Shown piece by piece: positions 25,819 through 37,381 of a stretch of 64,000 nucleotides of DNA. How positions within the stretch are numbered: position 1 is the first letter of the stretch; each line of letters starts with the position of its first letter. Source of the stretch: Mytilisepta virgata (Eukaryota; Mollusca; Bivalvia; Mytilida; Mytilidae); contig CM051514.1 of NCBI GenBank assembly GCA_028015205.1, positions 46,268,150-46,332,149 on the forward strand. Direction: 5' to 3'. The position numbers and the translations under genes were made by a program. The notes beneath the pieces were generated by a model. The model saw only the letters and a list, made by a program, of their open reading frames with translations. It searched no databases and was not told where the DNA came from.

Positions 25819-26210
25819 TAAAGAACCTTTGTGAGCACGCTCACATACCCCACGTCTTCATATTGTCACTGGAGAAACAAAATCTCACTTCACAAGTAAA
25901 ATGAAAATCTGAAAAGGTTTCGTGAAATTCTGTTGTGTGGTTTGAGAGGAGTTGCGATGACAAACTGTTGCAGTAGTACATTAAAGCAAATAAGTTCAAA
26001 GGGGCGTCACTCCTAGAAAAAAAATTGAATCGCAATTTCCTGTCGATATGCACAACTACATATAGTATGTCCTTATTATCTAAAAAGGTTTCGTGAAATT
26101 CTGTTGTGTGGTTTGAGAGGATTGCGATGACAAGATACAGGACTGACGGACTGACGGACGGACGGGTCAAAAACATTTTACCCTCCGCAACCCGTTGCGT
26201 GGGGTATAAT
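25819..26210 (+). mobile_element. Complete pearl-like element, 392 bp, inserted in C1q unit 2
   Basis: Its limits come from the empty site in unit 1 (AAAATAAAT directly followed by AACTTATTCT). At most an AAT is repeated at the edges. Order of parts: 5' palindrome GTGAGC-AC-GCTCAC (25831-25844), ATACCCCACG (25845-25854), a core repeated twice about 171 bp apart (AAAGGTTTCGTGAAATTCTG at 25913 and 26084), an ACTG/ACGG microsatellite (26140-26164), then a 3' hairpin ending CGTGGGGTAT (26198-26207), which is the exact complement of the 5' ATACCCCACG. This fits pearl/Helentron-associated short elements. It has no coding capacity and would move only with enzymes supplied elsewhere. Confidence 0.8.
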
Positions 26211-26869
26211 AACTTATTCTATATTCAGTAATGTTTAATAAAAAGTGCCACGATCATTCACGATATCAAAGATTGAAAATAGCACTATCACGACTATCGA
26301 CGGTCCATCATATTTCGTGATAGTTGAAACCCGACGGTCTACCGAATTTTCATCTCGAGCCTTATCATTAACGATTTCAGAATCGTATGAAGATTGGTTT
26401 TCTTGGACGGCTAATATAATCTGTACACTAGGGATATTGATAGATTTATCAAATGCATGTATCCAAGCCGGTAAATTTCCATACCCTACAAGCTCTTGGC
26501 TAGTCCTTTAGATAGCGGGCTAGTCCGCGATTTAAACAAGTAAATTCCAAAGGTAATTGAATTCTGCTTAGAAAACCAAGTAGCTGGAATGCTGTAAACT
26601 GCAGTCAAAGTCTATCAACTTATAATTTTGTGAAAAATTTTAACTTATAATTTCAAATACATTCAAGAAAGGTCAATTAGAAAAAAATTCGGGGATACAG
26701 CGGTTGTCTCCGTCCGCTTGCAAGCTTGAATTCCAAATTTTCAAAGTTCAACCCTGTGGGCCCCTTGTTTAGAAAATCAAAATTCTAAAACCCTATTGCG
26801 CATCTACATGTATTTTGCAACCATTCTCTATAGAAATTAAATTCCTAAACCCAAAGGTGAAGGAGGAGT

Positions 26870-26945
26870 TGATGGCACAAGAAAGTGTGACGGGCGGACG
26901 GAGACAATCGCTATATCCCCGAACTTTCTTCGAAAGTGCGGGGAT
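26870..26945 (+). mobile_element. 3' end of another pearl-like element, hairpin 26915-26945
   Basis: A GACGGGCGGACGGAG microsatellite is followed by a hairpin with arms ATCCCCGAACTTTC and GAAAGTGCGGGGAT (one mismatch). In unit 1 the same sequence (24590-24627) stops within the hairpin loop, at the duplication junction. The 5' end of the element is not identified. Confidence 0.6.
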
Positions 26946-26949
26946 AACC

Positions 26950-27300
26950 AGAGGCTCCCAGCAGCCTGTATCGCTTACCTGCTAGTGCATTGCTTATTAC
27001 ATATAGCGACCTGTTCCCACAGGGTTAAAAGTTCGGCTGTGGTGGCCATCTTGGTTGATAGTTTGGGTCAACAGACACAAATCTGAAAGAGAACCATCTA
27101 AGGACCAGTGCTGATAAGTTTGGTTCCAACCTCTCGGTAGTTTCAGATAAGATTTTTTAATGAATTTTCCATAGGGTGCAATGTTAAACTATGTTCTTCT
27201 GTGATGGTCACCTCGGTTGACAGTCCAGGTCATTGGACATATTTCTGACAGAGGACCATCTACGGACCATACGCAGCGATGTTTTAAGGCATATGTTTTT
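26950..27300 (+). mobile_element. 5' fragment of the GGCTCC/GGAGCC pearl-like family
   Basis: It starts AGAGGCTCCCAGCAGCCTGT then ATCGCTTACCTG, as does the long element at 51613. It continues with two diverged ~160-bp core units (GGCCATCTTGGTTGAT, GGACCATCTACGGACCA). It directly abuts the hairpin end of the preceding element. Confidence 0.6.
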
Positions 27301-27573
27301 TTTTATTTCATAATATTGGGTCTATTCCACTTAAATAAGGAATACTCTTCATATTTAGCATATGAGCGTTATCGTTAACCACTATGTTAATGACAATGAC
27401 AAGAGGTACCTAACAGGTAATTATTTCAGTCACGTGATTGCTCATTTGCATACTACAGCGAATTACCAACAACGGACCGGGTGTACATACATTTCGCAAA
27501 AGTGCAAGGGCGTAGGGGTGTCAGCTATTAACAAGAATATATACGATATATTCTATAGGACCCCGCCTTTCTG

Positions 27574-27721
27574 AAAAGTGCTGCTACTTTGTCTGGATTT
27601 GTGTATTTTTTACAAAATTTGACATGAAGTACTCGAATGCGTCAAAAAAGCACGATTTTTCATCTTTAAATGCAGTTTTCTCAAAAACGAATACAAACCA
27701 GGAAAAGTAGCAGCACTTTTC
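27574..27721. repeat. Foldback MITE, 148 bp
   Basis: The outer arms are inverted copies of each other: GAAAAGTGCTGCTACTTT at the left and AAAGTAGCAGCACTTTTC at the right. The homology extends about 32 bp, including the GTCTGGATTTGT/ACAAACCAGG parts. No clear target duplication. Confidence 0.65.
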
Positions 27722-29047
27722 TATTACCGCAGATATAGCAGATTTCACACATATTCATGTCTATAATGTCTGTTCAGCGTATGCCCATGCACTTTTCGAT
27801 TTTATTTTATTCAACAACTCTACTCTCATTTCGCTCCGGATTTAAAGCGCAACGAGGACGATGGATTTCTAAGAGCGGACCGATGACCAAAAAGATATCC
27901 GGAATTACTGTTTCCATCTTGTAGTCGGCAACCAGTTATATAAACTTTAGAAGCGCAAATTTTAATATTGTATTGTTACCATATTAAATAAATAAACATT
28001 AATACTCTATTTGGTTTTCTGGGAAAAATCAATTTACATTCAGTTTAGGTTTACTGAAACACAACACAAGAAAAGTAGGGGGGATGCACAATGAGATCTG
28101 GATAAATTATACATTCAGTATTTCACATATCATACCAGTATAGTAGATTTTTTCACAGGATTACAAACCACCAGGTTTCAGAATGATCAGATTTAATATT
28201 TTGGCTCCAACAAAATGTTACAAAACCCCACGTTTATGTATTTATACCAATCCTGTAGGACCATATGCTAAAATGTTACAAATAAATTTTTATTTTCATT
28301 TTCGAATAAAATATTTGCTTTCATGTATTGAAATCTCCCTAAATTTGGCAAGGAATTAAAATTTTAAAGTTCAGAGATTATTTTTTTACTGCAGAGACTG
28401 CCAAATTTCACTGCATATAGCTTCTGAAACCAGTCTGGATGCAAAAGTTTTCCATGCTTTAAAATGGTGGACTACCGGTAATTAATCACTACTTGTGAGA
28501 AAAATTACCTTCTTTGCTTAGGAATAGATGTAACTTCTACCTTTAAATGTATGAGCCATATTAACTGTTCTGGGTCAATGTGTACATAATACAAGGGTTT
28601 TACAGGAATACATGATCCAGGAACTGTATATATAGTATTATATGATCCCTGCATGATCATGGCAGGGGCCAATTCATGCAGATTCTGCACCACTTACCAT
28701 CAACATGACCTTTTATCATCCCCAATGCTGAGAGAGGAAGGGGGAGGGGGGGTGTGTGTGTAACTCTGTAACTCAATGGTACTAGATAAAGGACGTGCTG
28801 CAAATTCCGGTCAAGATTTTACAAAACTGGTGGAGATTTTTGGTCAGGATTTTCTGCAGATTTTTATAAAGCACAAAGGAGAATTCAGGTTGCCTTTAAA
28901 TATGTCTCATCATGGCTTTTATTATTTTTGGATAATTTCGGATATGTAATTTTAGCTTTCCTGGATATTTTCGGGTCACAAATTCGATATATGGATAATT
29001 TCGGATAGGGGTTTTCAGTTCACTGATGCACCCCTCGGTCATAAAAA

Positions 29048-29078
<31 letters not shown>

Positions 29079-30480
29079 TTGATACTTGCACAATTGTTGG
29101 TTCTTGTCAACAGACTGCTTACTCTTCCGGAGCACCTGAGTCTACCCCTCGTTTTTCGGTGGGGTCCATGTTGTTCATGTTATTAGTTTTTAGTTGTAGT
29201 GCTTGTATTGTTTTGGTCTTGTCTTCGTTGTTCTCCGGAATTTGTCAGTTGTTTCGATTTTCCCCTCCTTCGAATATCCCTTTGGTATTTCTTGACTTTA
29301 CTTGTATGTTTTATCAAAGCCTCAAGCAGAGATATCAAGTTCACTTACTACAGAGCAAGAAATTTCATACAAATTCTTGCCACCTCATCTTTAAAAATAA
29401 AACTTGAAAAATTACTCAAGACACATGATTTTAATAAATCTATTTATAATAAATATCACATAGTACAATGTATGTCAATACTCAATACAAAAAAATGTTA
29501 ACAATCCTTTTTCAAAATACAAAAATTTTCTAATAAACTGCTAAAATAAATGTTTATATTTATTATCATTTTACATTTGTTAACCAGATGTCACATTCCC
29601 TACTTGTATTTGATGTTGTCTCCCATATGCATAAGTTATCTTCCCCCAAAAGTATCTTGTATAAATTTACAAAGGACAAAAATTACTTTTAGATTTTAGA
29701 AAAAGAACATCAAATCATATAAACAAAATAAAGATATAAATTAAATCTACTGATTTTTTGTATTCTGAATTAAAAACAACTATTTCAATGAACATTTTTC
29801 AAACTAAATATAGAAACTTTCATTCAGTTAGCGTTATATATTTATCCAAAACTGATTAATCTTTTTCCGTAATTCAAATAAATCCATTGGTTTTTTTTCA
29901 CGGTGTGATGAACATTTCAGAAACTTCTTTTTAAATCAAAATTTTTCAGGATTACTCCAGAAATGTCATTGTGTATTTCAATTTTCAATTCATCTAGTCA
30001 AATTAAAATTCAATCTCTTGTTCAAACTGCTACATGTACTGCCGTACAATGTATAATACACTCAGTTTTCTTCAGCTCAACTTTGTCCAACTCCACAACT
30101 GACAATTTTACATTTAATATGTTCAATTTTCAACAGGCTCTTTGGCTGTAACCTATCACCATCCTATTAATAAAAACGGAAAATTTTATATTAAGTATAC
30201 ATCTACATAAAATCCTTGTGACTGTACAAATTAGAATATACTTTTTTATCAGTAACTGACAAAGTAAAACATTTTTGTTCAAGTACAAGTAAATTGTTGG
30301 GAAATATATATAATTTATTAGTATATGAGCGTCAGAAACAGGTAGAAGTTTATAACATATTTGGCAATTAAAAATAAATGTATATTTTCTGACAATTTAC
30401 AGAATGATTGTTGGTGTCTCCTAACATGATCAGGTCTGTTTTCACCTTCGGGGGCAATTTTTTTCCAGGCAGAAATAAAT
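27722..30480. other. Non-coding or unassigned stretch
   Basis: AT-rich. It contains GA/GT-rich tracts near 28730-28760, a 29-base C run at 29049-29077 and a dispersed repeat at 29110-29290 like that at 22380-22646. On the minus strand, 28505-28693 is an open stretch (NLHELAPAMIMQGSYNTIYT, continuing to KPLYYVHIDPEQLIWLIHLK) that looks more protein-like than its surroundings. I cannot assign it to a family and its acceptor is unclear. Confidence 0.35.
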
Positions 30481-31029
30481 AAACTGCTGCAACATGAGGG
30501 CATGATACACCTGTCGTCCAGGAAATAAAATTTCACCGGTTAACATATAGACTCTTTGATTTTGATCCTTATTTTTTATGAATACCAGGTAGGTCCCATC
30601 CCACTCTGGAACAGAAAATTGTAACTTCACCAAAAAGTATAAAGACCTTTAGACTATCACAACAAACAACTGTTTAAAGTTTGAAGTAAATATGACAATG
30701 CATTCTTAAGATACAGCATGACATGTGAAAAATCCCCCCTTTTTTAATGAACAAAGTTCCATAACACTGAAATTTGAATGAATAAAATTCCATAACCGTC
30801 CAAAGTGTGAAAAATTGACAGTTTTCGACAATTTTTCAACGAATAAAGATCCATGTCATATCGGAATTGATGAAAAAAACAAAAAACAAAAGGGAGCTTA
30901 CGTCAATAGATTTAAATAAGTCAACTAGTTTTGAAAATTGGTGAAAGCGTTTTCAAGTTGTTGTCCGAAGTGTGGACAACAGACGGAATCAACGGTATAC
31001 CATAATATGTCCTGTCTTTAAAGACGGGT
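30481..31029 (+). mobile_element. Pearl-like element of the GCCCGTC family
   Basis: It starts with AAACTGCTGCAACATGAGGG, matching AAACAGCTGCATCACGAGCG at 48706, and ends near 31028 with the hairpin CCTGTCTTTAAAGACGGG (31011-31028). In between it shares CACCAAAAAGTATAAAGACC and CAACAAACAACTGTTTAAAG with the 48.7-kb element. Diverged copy. Confidence 0.55.
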
Positions 31030-33040
31030 GCACGAAAATTAAATAAATTTCCTGTTTTGTTTTGTGGCAATTATTAATGTTGTTTTAAATTGTCTGACTT
31101 TCTATTAGAAACTGTTATAATATCATGCAACTTTCTTCCCCCATGTTTTTAAATAGCTTACATGTATTTTATGGAATCAGGAATGAAACAAACTCAATAA
31201 TTTCCAGTGAAACAAACCTTTTCTCTAACTTTGTAATGAAATGAATTTGTTTTACATTTACAGAATTCTTTGAGACTGAAACTATTCACCAAAAATAAAT
31301 TTTGCCTGGCCTAAAAGAATACCTTTTTTTATTCAGCAATGATAATTTTTTTTATTAATTGGGAAGTCATGAAAATGGCACATTTCTAGCCCCTTTTTAC
31401 AAAGATAATAATACAGGGAAACATGACTTCATAAGCACTGTGAACAAAAATACAACACAGAGTCCCAGATAACATGCACATCAGTTTCATTTACACATTG
31501 AAAAGTGGAAGATAAGCTTGAGAATTATTTTCAGGCCATCAAAGTTACGTTCAGTCCGAAACAACTATGCACAGGTTTAACAAATCCGAAGCGATATTGC
31601 TTACATATTTACCTGTAAGCTAAATTATTTACATTTAGTTACAAAGAACTTTAATGTAAAATTTTATCAGTCACTCATTCGTTAAATGTAGGTCAGTGAC
31701 CAAAATCAAGCAGTATTATACCAAATACCAGAAATAATGTTACCTTGCATTTTGTTGTATCACATTTCTCGGGTTATAAACCTTTTCCTGTTCAGGGTTA
31801 CACATGACAAAGCTTGAGGCTGTAAAATAAGAATACAAGGTACATGTTAAATAAATGGGTAATAAGTGTAAGATTGTGTAACAACAAACACATTTTTTTC
31901 AAAACAATTCTTAATTTAGGTCAAATTACTTGTTTTTATTGTGCTTTTTATTGACATGAAAGATGTGAGTTAGTTCCCACGTTCTTATTGGAGGCATCTT
32001 TCACATGATGCAAACAACAGTTTTGAATAAAATTCTATAGACTTTTCCCCAAAATAATAAAAAACTGGAAGCAAATTGCCTAATTTGCTAATCATTGCAC
32101 AGTGAATTTTTATGATTTATTATCTTACTTTATACTTAAACTTTATTTTAGTTGTATAAAAAGATCAGAAATGTGAATTTAAAACATATAATTTAATATT
32201 AACTACGGGGAGATTACTCTTAGACTATTGGAAGCCAGCAAATTTACCTTGAAACTATGTTTTAAAAACAGATTGATATAACCTTTCAAATATCTATAAT
32301 AATACACCTTTAAATTTCGCACCTAAATCTGTTAGTCTAGAATCAGCCAATACATGTATTTGGGATTTTGTAAGGGGGGAGGGACTGCATTTTATCTCGT
32401 TTATGTCACAGTGGAAATTTATCAGAAATAAATGTCACATGGTGGAAAAGTTTGAAAAAAAATCTTTTATTTGATATACATTGTATATTGTTTTTATATA
32501 GGGGTTTAAGATACAACAAATTGGTCAGTTACCAACTTGATTAACAGACACCATCAATTCCTGACATCATTTAGGAAACTGAAAACTGTTGTGTGCACAT
32601 TAAATGAACAAATAGTCATTTGTTTTCTTAGGAATATATATGTTCCATACACATTATTCTCCAAAATTTTTGTAACTGATGAAGGCTTTCTCCTATTCAA
32701 TATTTCAGAAAAGGTTAAAGAAATTTTTGCTCATTATGTAAGGAAAGATAACTCATGCATACGGGAGACCACTCCAAAATCTGCAAATAGGGAATATATG
32801 TATGTAATATATCAATGAAGTACTTTTTTCTAAGTCGATGCTATATGACTCTTTGAGTTTAGAACTGCAATGAATGTTTGTGTACAATGTATTCCTATTC
32901 AAATTTCAAATTTTCACCTATTTTCAAAATATCAGATTGAACATATAGGCACATGGTTATTTTCATGCAGTTCTCAGTGAAGGATGTTTATAACAAACTT
33001 ATATAAAAATACTACATGAAGGTTAAATTGTTATGTTTTG
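31030..33040. other. Non-coding stretch with one exon-like fragment (31754-31820, minus)
   Basis: On the minus strand, TTCTTATTTTACAG precedes an open stretch reading SFVMCNPEQEKVYNPRNVIQ and ends at AAG/GTAACA. The splice context is good, but no neighbouring exon or family was found. The part from 32590 to 32815 is an old repeat also present at 51295-51510 (AGGAAAGATAACTCATGCAT is shared). The rest is AT-rich. Confidence 0.35.
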
Positions 33041-33055
33041 TTCATCATAAATGAT

Positions 33056-33416
33056 GGATGGATGAATTATTATTTATCGTCCAGTGGCAACCAGGTGCAT
33101 ATCAGAACGAGAACATGTTAATATGATATGAATATGATCCCTGCTTTGTACTAGACCGACACGCTGAGCCAGATTTTTAACGTGCTAGCTCACGAGGTAA
33201 ATATCCGCAGGAAGACATATCACCCCACTCGGACACATTATACTGACTACCAGTCCTTTGCTCTTACTCCTATACATTGTAGGCTATATGCCGTGTGCAT
33301 GGTGGAGAAGCAGCAAATACCAATTTTAATGTCTTTGGTTTGACCCGGCCGGGGATCGAACCTGCGACCTTCTGCACTCGAGGCGAGCACGCTACCAGGA
33401 GACCACAAAGGCGGTT
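33056..33416 (-). mobile_element. Complete tRNA-derived SINE, 361 bp, with 15-bp target duplication
   Basis: It is flanked by TTCATCATAAATGAT on both sides (33041-33055 and 33417-33431). Read on the minus strand it starts with a tRNA-like head carrying an A-box-like GTAGCGTGCTCGCC and a B box GGTTCGATCCCC. It ends in a short GGAT/ATCC tail (ATTCATCCATCC). The duplicated site and RNA polymerase III boxes are typical of a SINE moved by a LINE enzyme. Confidence 0.85.
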
Positions 33417-33431
33417 TTCATCATAAATGAT

Positions 33432-34639
33432 ATTTTTATTTCCTTGTGTTTCCCTATGCAAGACCCTGTATTATAGGTGTAAAGTTTTACAACACTTAAG
33501 CACAAAAAAAAACAGCCAATTTTAGAATTAATTCAAGAATGGTATAATGACTTTTGTCAGAATTTTAGTAAAGTAAAAGTTTTTGTGATCATCATTCTTT
33601 GTTTTAAGGCAAGGTGGGAGAACAAAGGGGCAAGAGTCATATTACTTAATTTATACTCTTGGTTGGTTTTTGCATTGGCCCTTAGATATGGATTCAAGGT
33701 TGGATGTAGTGTTCCAAGTATCAATTCCATTTTATTTAACTATTCACATCGAATTACTTTTTTACAAGCGTAAATGTAACTTTCCTGTCCTTTTTAATCT
33801 TTTTTTTGCCATATAACATCAACTTGTAATTAAAATATAATCTTTACCCCATACCAATAAAAAAAACTCATTTTTCTGTCAAAAGTTAAGAAAACTACAA
33901 AATGTGTCCAAAAGACACGTCCCGCCTTAAAAACAATATAGGTTTATATCCAGTTATAAAAGTGAAAAATGAAGTTTATAAAGGAGCAAATATATGGTAC
34001 AGAACTGTGTTGTACTTTAAAAGACCAAAATTGTTTTGTTAAAGTATCATTGACAACATGATTTCTAAGATATGGAGCTATGGCAGTATCAACTTGATTT
34101 CTTTTATTATATGTTCGAATGAGCATTTTTAAAAAAAAAAAAAATTCAAATGTAAGAAATATGAGGAAATGGACCAAAACATAAACCTTAAGCAAAGTTA
34201 TTCGACAATGAAATGTAGGTCAATGTGACTATTTTATGGAATTCTTTACCAACAGACCTAAAGTTAAAGAAAAATATAGAAACCTTCAAAAGAAATTATA
34301 CAGATTACTTAAAGCTCCGTGCAGCTTTCTAAATTTATTAAATTAAAGTCACAGTATTTGAAGGCAAGATATTCTATTGCTTCAATGTTTATATTAAATG
34401 CATATAATTTTATTGATTATATATATATGTATATATTTATACTGATGGTCTACATGGTGTGGATCTTTGTAGAAATAGGATCAATGTTAGATTAATTTAT
34501 TCTGTGCATTGTATTAATTTATATTTTATTTGAGGGCCTTCGGGAAGATAAGCTTTTTAATGCTAACTGTGTTACCTCTTTAAATACAGACATTACTTAC
34601 TTACTTGCTTACCCAAATATTGCTGAATAGCATTGTACT
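33432..34639. other. Non-coding stretch
   Basis: AT-rich, with A and T homopolymers and no recognisable gene. The start (33432-33470) continues an old repeat interrupted by the SINE; the same sequence follows the element at 53095-53165. A single diverged satellite-like fragment (ATGAAATGTAGGTCAATGTG) lies near 34210. Confidence 0.4.
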
Positions 34640-34939
34640 ATATAAGAGGAATGTAGCGGTGAAAGGTCATTGATATATTACCATAAGATTCTGATTTATT
34701 GACCCTAATGTAGTAAAATTAAACCAAAGTCACTGAAGCATGAAATGTAGGTCATAGCGACCCAGTGTTGCTGAACTGCCTTGTACTATACAGGATGGCT
34801 GTAGTGGTGAAATATCATTGATATATTACTATAGGTTTCTCAGAAATGGAGCTAAACGCAAAACTTAACCAAATTTAAACGTATGGACTGACGGACAAGG
34901 GTAAATCTATATACCCCAGCCACATTTGTGGCGGGGCAT
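34640..34939 (+). mobile_element. Pearl-like element with satellite-related core
   Basis: About two core units (AATATTGCTGAATAGCATTG, and again GTGTTGCTGAACTGCCTTGT) are followed by GGACTGACGGACAAGGG and a 3' hairpin at 34911-34939 with arms ATACCCCAGCCACA and TGTGGCGGGGCAT. The core shares CAAAGTCACTGAAGCATGAA and GTAGGTCATAGCGACC with the units of the array at 19305-20418, linking the satellite to a mobile element. Confidence 0.65.
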
Positions 34940-35617
34940 AAAGATCTTGTTGCTGTGCATCATGCTGACAATCAAATATTATTTTTTAAATATCCAATTA
35001 AATCAACCCCAAAAACAACAGCTCTCTAAATTATTTAAAGATTGACTGTAATATTTTTTTTGCAGTCTATATGAAAAAATATGTATAATGTTACCAGGTT
35101 TATTGCAGATTGATATTGTAAAATATCAGCTGGCAGTCATTATATGAAGCCTTATTTGGCAAGTGAGCATAGCCAACGAGCCAATGGCTTCATATTGTGA
35201 TGAGCGGCTGTATTTTACATTATAACGGTAATCAATGACCTGAAATACAGTATATATAAATGGACCGTTTAATATAACAGGAAGTTCTTGAAAGCTAGCA
35301 CTCGTACAGGGCCGATATACAGAGCATTGGCCTTATATAAACTTCTGCTTCCTGTTCTCCATAGAAATACATAGCTCTACGTTTTGTTGCTGCTGAAAAA
35401 AATAATAACCTTAACAACAATATATTTGCCCTGTATTTTATTTAATTAAGTTATAGAAGAATTACTGTAGTTTTAAGTCACTGGTTAAAGGTGTCACTAT
35501 AAATATTTATCTGCTGAGAACCTGATAATATTTTTGTCATTTTCTTAATATTCCTCTACGAAAAAACAACTGGATGCCACGAAATAGCCAAAATGTGCTG
35601 AAAACAGCATAAAACCC

Positions 35618-35711
35618 TAATCCCTTTTGGGGTTCTGTGTCCGGAGCTATTTTTCTGACTTGGCGGCCAGTCAGAAAAATAGCTCTGAACACAGAATCCC
35701 AAAAGGGATTA
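35618..35711. repeat. Foldback, 94 bp with 43-bp arms
   Basis: The left arm begins TAATCCCTTTTGGGGTTCTG. The right arm is its inverted copy, ending CCCAAAAGGGATTA. There are about four mismatches over 43 bp and a short loop TGGCGGCC. It would form a strong hairpin. The 79-codon minus frame over it is a by-product. Confidence 0.7.
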
Positions 35712-35961
35712 CGTAAAACACCAACTAAATAAATAAACTTTTCACCAGCACCAACATTTAGATTTTCTCTAGCCACCTAAAAAAACAAAAACAAATCCCC
35801 CATTCCTTACCCTGGGGCCGATTGTCAGATCAGAGCAGGACAAAACGCTTATAGTCTATTTATTATTTGGCTTTCAAAGTAAACTACAATCCCCTGGTGA
35901 CAATAAAAAGAGGCTTTATTAACAACTAAAAACTTAGCCAGAGTTTGTTTGGGGAGATTTG

Positions 35962-36000
35962 TTTTTTTTTTTTTTTTTTTTTTTTTTTGGGGGGGGGGGG
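35962..36000 (+). repeat. Homopolymer T27 followed by G12
   Basis: A T run immediately followed by a G run. Length is likely variable and error-prone in sequencing. No function claimed. Confidence 0.9.
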
Positions 36001-36640
36001 TGGTAAATGTTATGTTTAAACAAAACATATAATTTTATGACTTAACATGTTCTGATATTGGATTTTGTACTATTCTCACACAAATATTCTTTTTTTAAAT
36101 ACGGTTCACGAAAAATGACAAACAACAGTGTCAGTGTCAACAGTGAACAGGTGATACACCACTTCGTGTTGTGGACAAATGCATGTGGGTCATGTTATGA
36201 ATGTTGTCAGGTTACTGATATACGTTACCTTAATATTTAAGATCAGCATAATCAGTGTCTGGTCAATTACAAGGCCTGCATCATTGTTGCTCCTTCTCCT
36301 CGGCTGATAACACGTGAAATGTCCACTCTTCAAGCTTCTCAAAGATTAAGATTTCCATATAAGGAAAATAGACCCCTCCTTCGTACGATGATGGATGGCT
36401 CAAGTTTTACCACATCAAAGCCTTTTTCTCCAAATATAGACACGCATTGCGATGTACAACGTAAGGATATACGTTGTTATATCATTCGCATCAATCTCAA
36501 CGAAAAATTAACCGAAATTTTAACGTAAATATCTTTTATGACGGAAACAACGCCGGCATTGACGTCCATGACGTAGCACGCAATGTTCATGAATATTCAT
36601 GTGATTAGCAGGAGTTATCTCCTCGTGACCAAAAATAAAA
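36001..36640. other. Non-coding stretch with local CpG
   Basis: Slightly GC-richer than its neighbours near 36290-36600 (GCTGATAACACGTGAAATG, ACGCCGGCATTGACGTCCAT), with a CACGTG E-box at 36310-36315 and a CRE-like TGACGTCA relative (TTGACGTCCAT) at 36558. No gene is recognised on either strand. Confidence 0.35.
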
Positions 36641-36649
36641 AACATTGCC

Positions 36650-37381
36650 TTAACATAGCTGCGTAGCTGTCAAGTCCGGTTCCAATTGGCTCAGTAGTTT
36701 CAGACAAGATTTTTAAATGAATTTCCCAGAGGTTCCTATGGTAAACTAAGTTTGGCTTTGGCTACCATCTTGGTTGATCGTCCGGTTGATCTGACAAAAT
36801 TCTGAGAGAGGCCCATTTAAGGACCATTGCTACCAGTTTGGTTGCAATTGGCTCAGTTGTTTCAGACAAAAAGATTTTGAAATGAATTTCTCATAGGGTC
36901 CTATTGTTAAACCAAGTTCGGCTGTGGTAACCATCTTGCTCGAAGGTCAGGGCCATCAGACACACTTTTGAAAGAGGTCCACCTTATGACCATTCCACCA
37001 TAGTTTGGTTCTAATTGGGCAAGTATTTTCAGACAAGAAGATTTTTATATGAATTTCCCATAGGGTCTTATGTTAAACTAAGTTCCGCTGTGGCGGCCAT
37101 CTTGGACAGATGTCGGGACCATCAGACAAAATTTTGGAAGGGAACTACCAAAGGATCATTTCAGCAAAGTTTGACTGAGATTGGCATAGTAGCTTCAGGG
37201 AAAAGATTTTAAAAATTTTGACCCCCCTTTTTTCAGGCACACCGGACACACTTTTGGAAGGGGACCACCCAAAGACCATTCTAATATATCCCAGTGGTTT
37301 CTGAGCAGGATTAAAATGTAAATTGTGGATGATGAACAACAGACGACAGATGATGACAATAGCTCACATGACCCTTCGGGC
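36650..37381 (+). mobile_element. 3' part of the GGCTCC/GGAGCC pearl-like family
   Basis: Four to five diverged core units (each with TTCCAATTGGCTCAGTAGTT-like, TTCCCATAGGGTCCTATGTT-like and GGCCATCTTGG-like segments) end with GATGACAATAGCTCACATGA and a short CCCTTCGGG hairpin. This matches the 3' end of the element at 51613-53072. Confidence 0.6.

Larger units (their letters stand above)
22647..26932 (+). repeat. Tandem duplication containing two C1q genes
   Basis: Unit 1 is 22647-24627 and unit 2 is 24628-26932. They align throughout: CGGAAGGGTAAGCAG start, the 30-bp ACCTTTATTGACTAACCAGT repeat (two copies in unit 1, three in unit 2), C1q exon 1, intron, C1q exon 2 and a long downstream block. 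Unit 2 differs by loss of about 155 bp before exon 1, presence of 38 bp that unit 1 lacks in exon 2, one base missing near the end of exon 2, and a 392-bp insertion after the stop. Elsewhere the units look more than 90% identical by eye. Confidence 0.9.

Noticed and set aside
23944..26511. An 88-codon plus-strand frame present in both duplication units (23944-24210 and 26245-26511)
   Set aside because: It stays open in both copies, but the whole unit is a recent duplication, so conservation proves little. No domain, signal peptide or splice context is seen.
35537..35776. 79-codon minus-strand frame with RKIAPDTEPQKGLG
   Set aside because: It spans a 94-bp foldback; the frame is a by-product of the inverted repeat.
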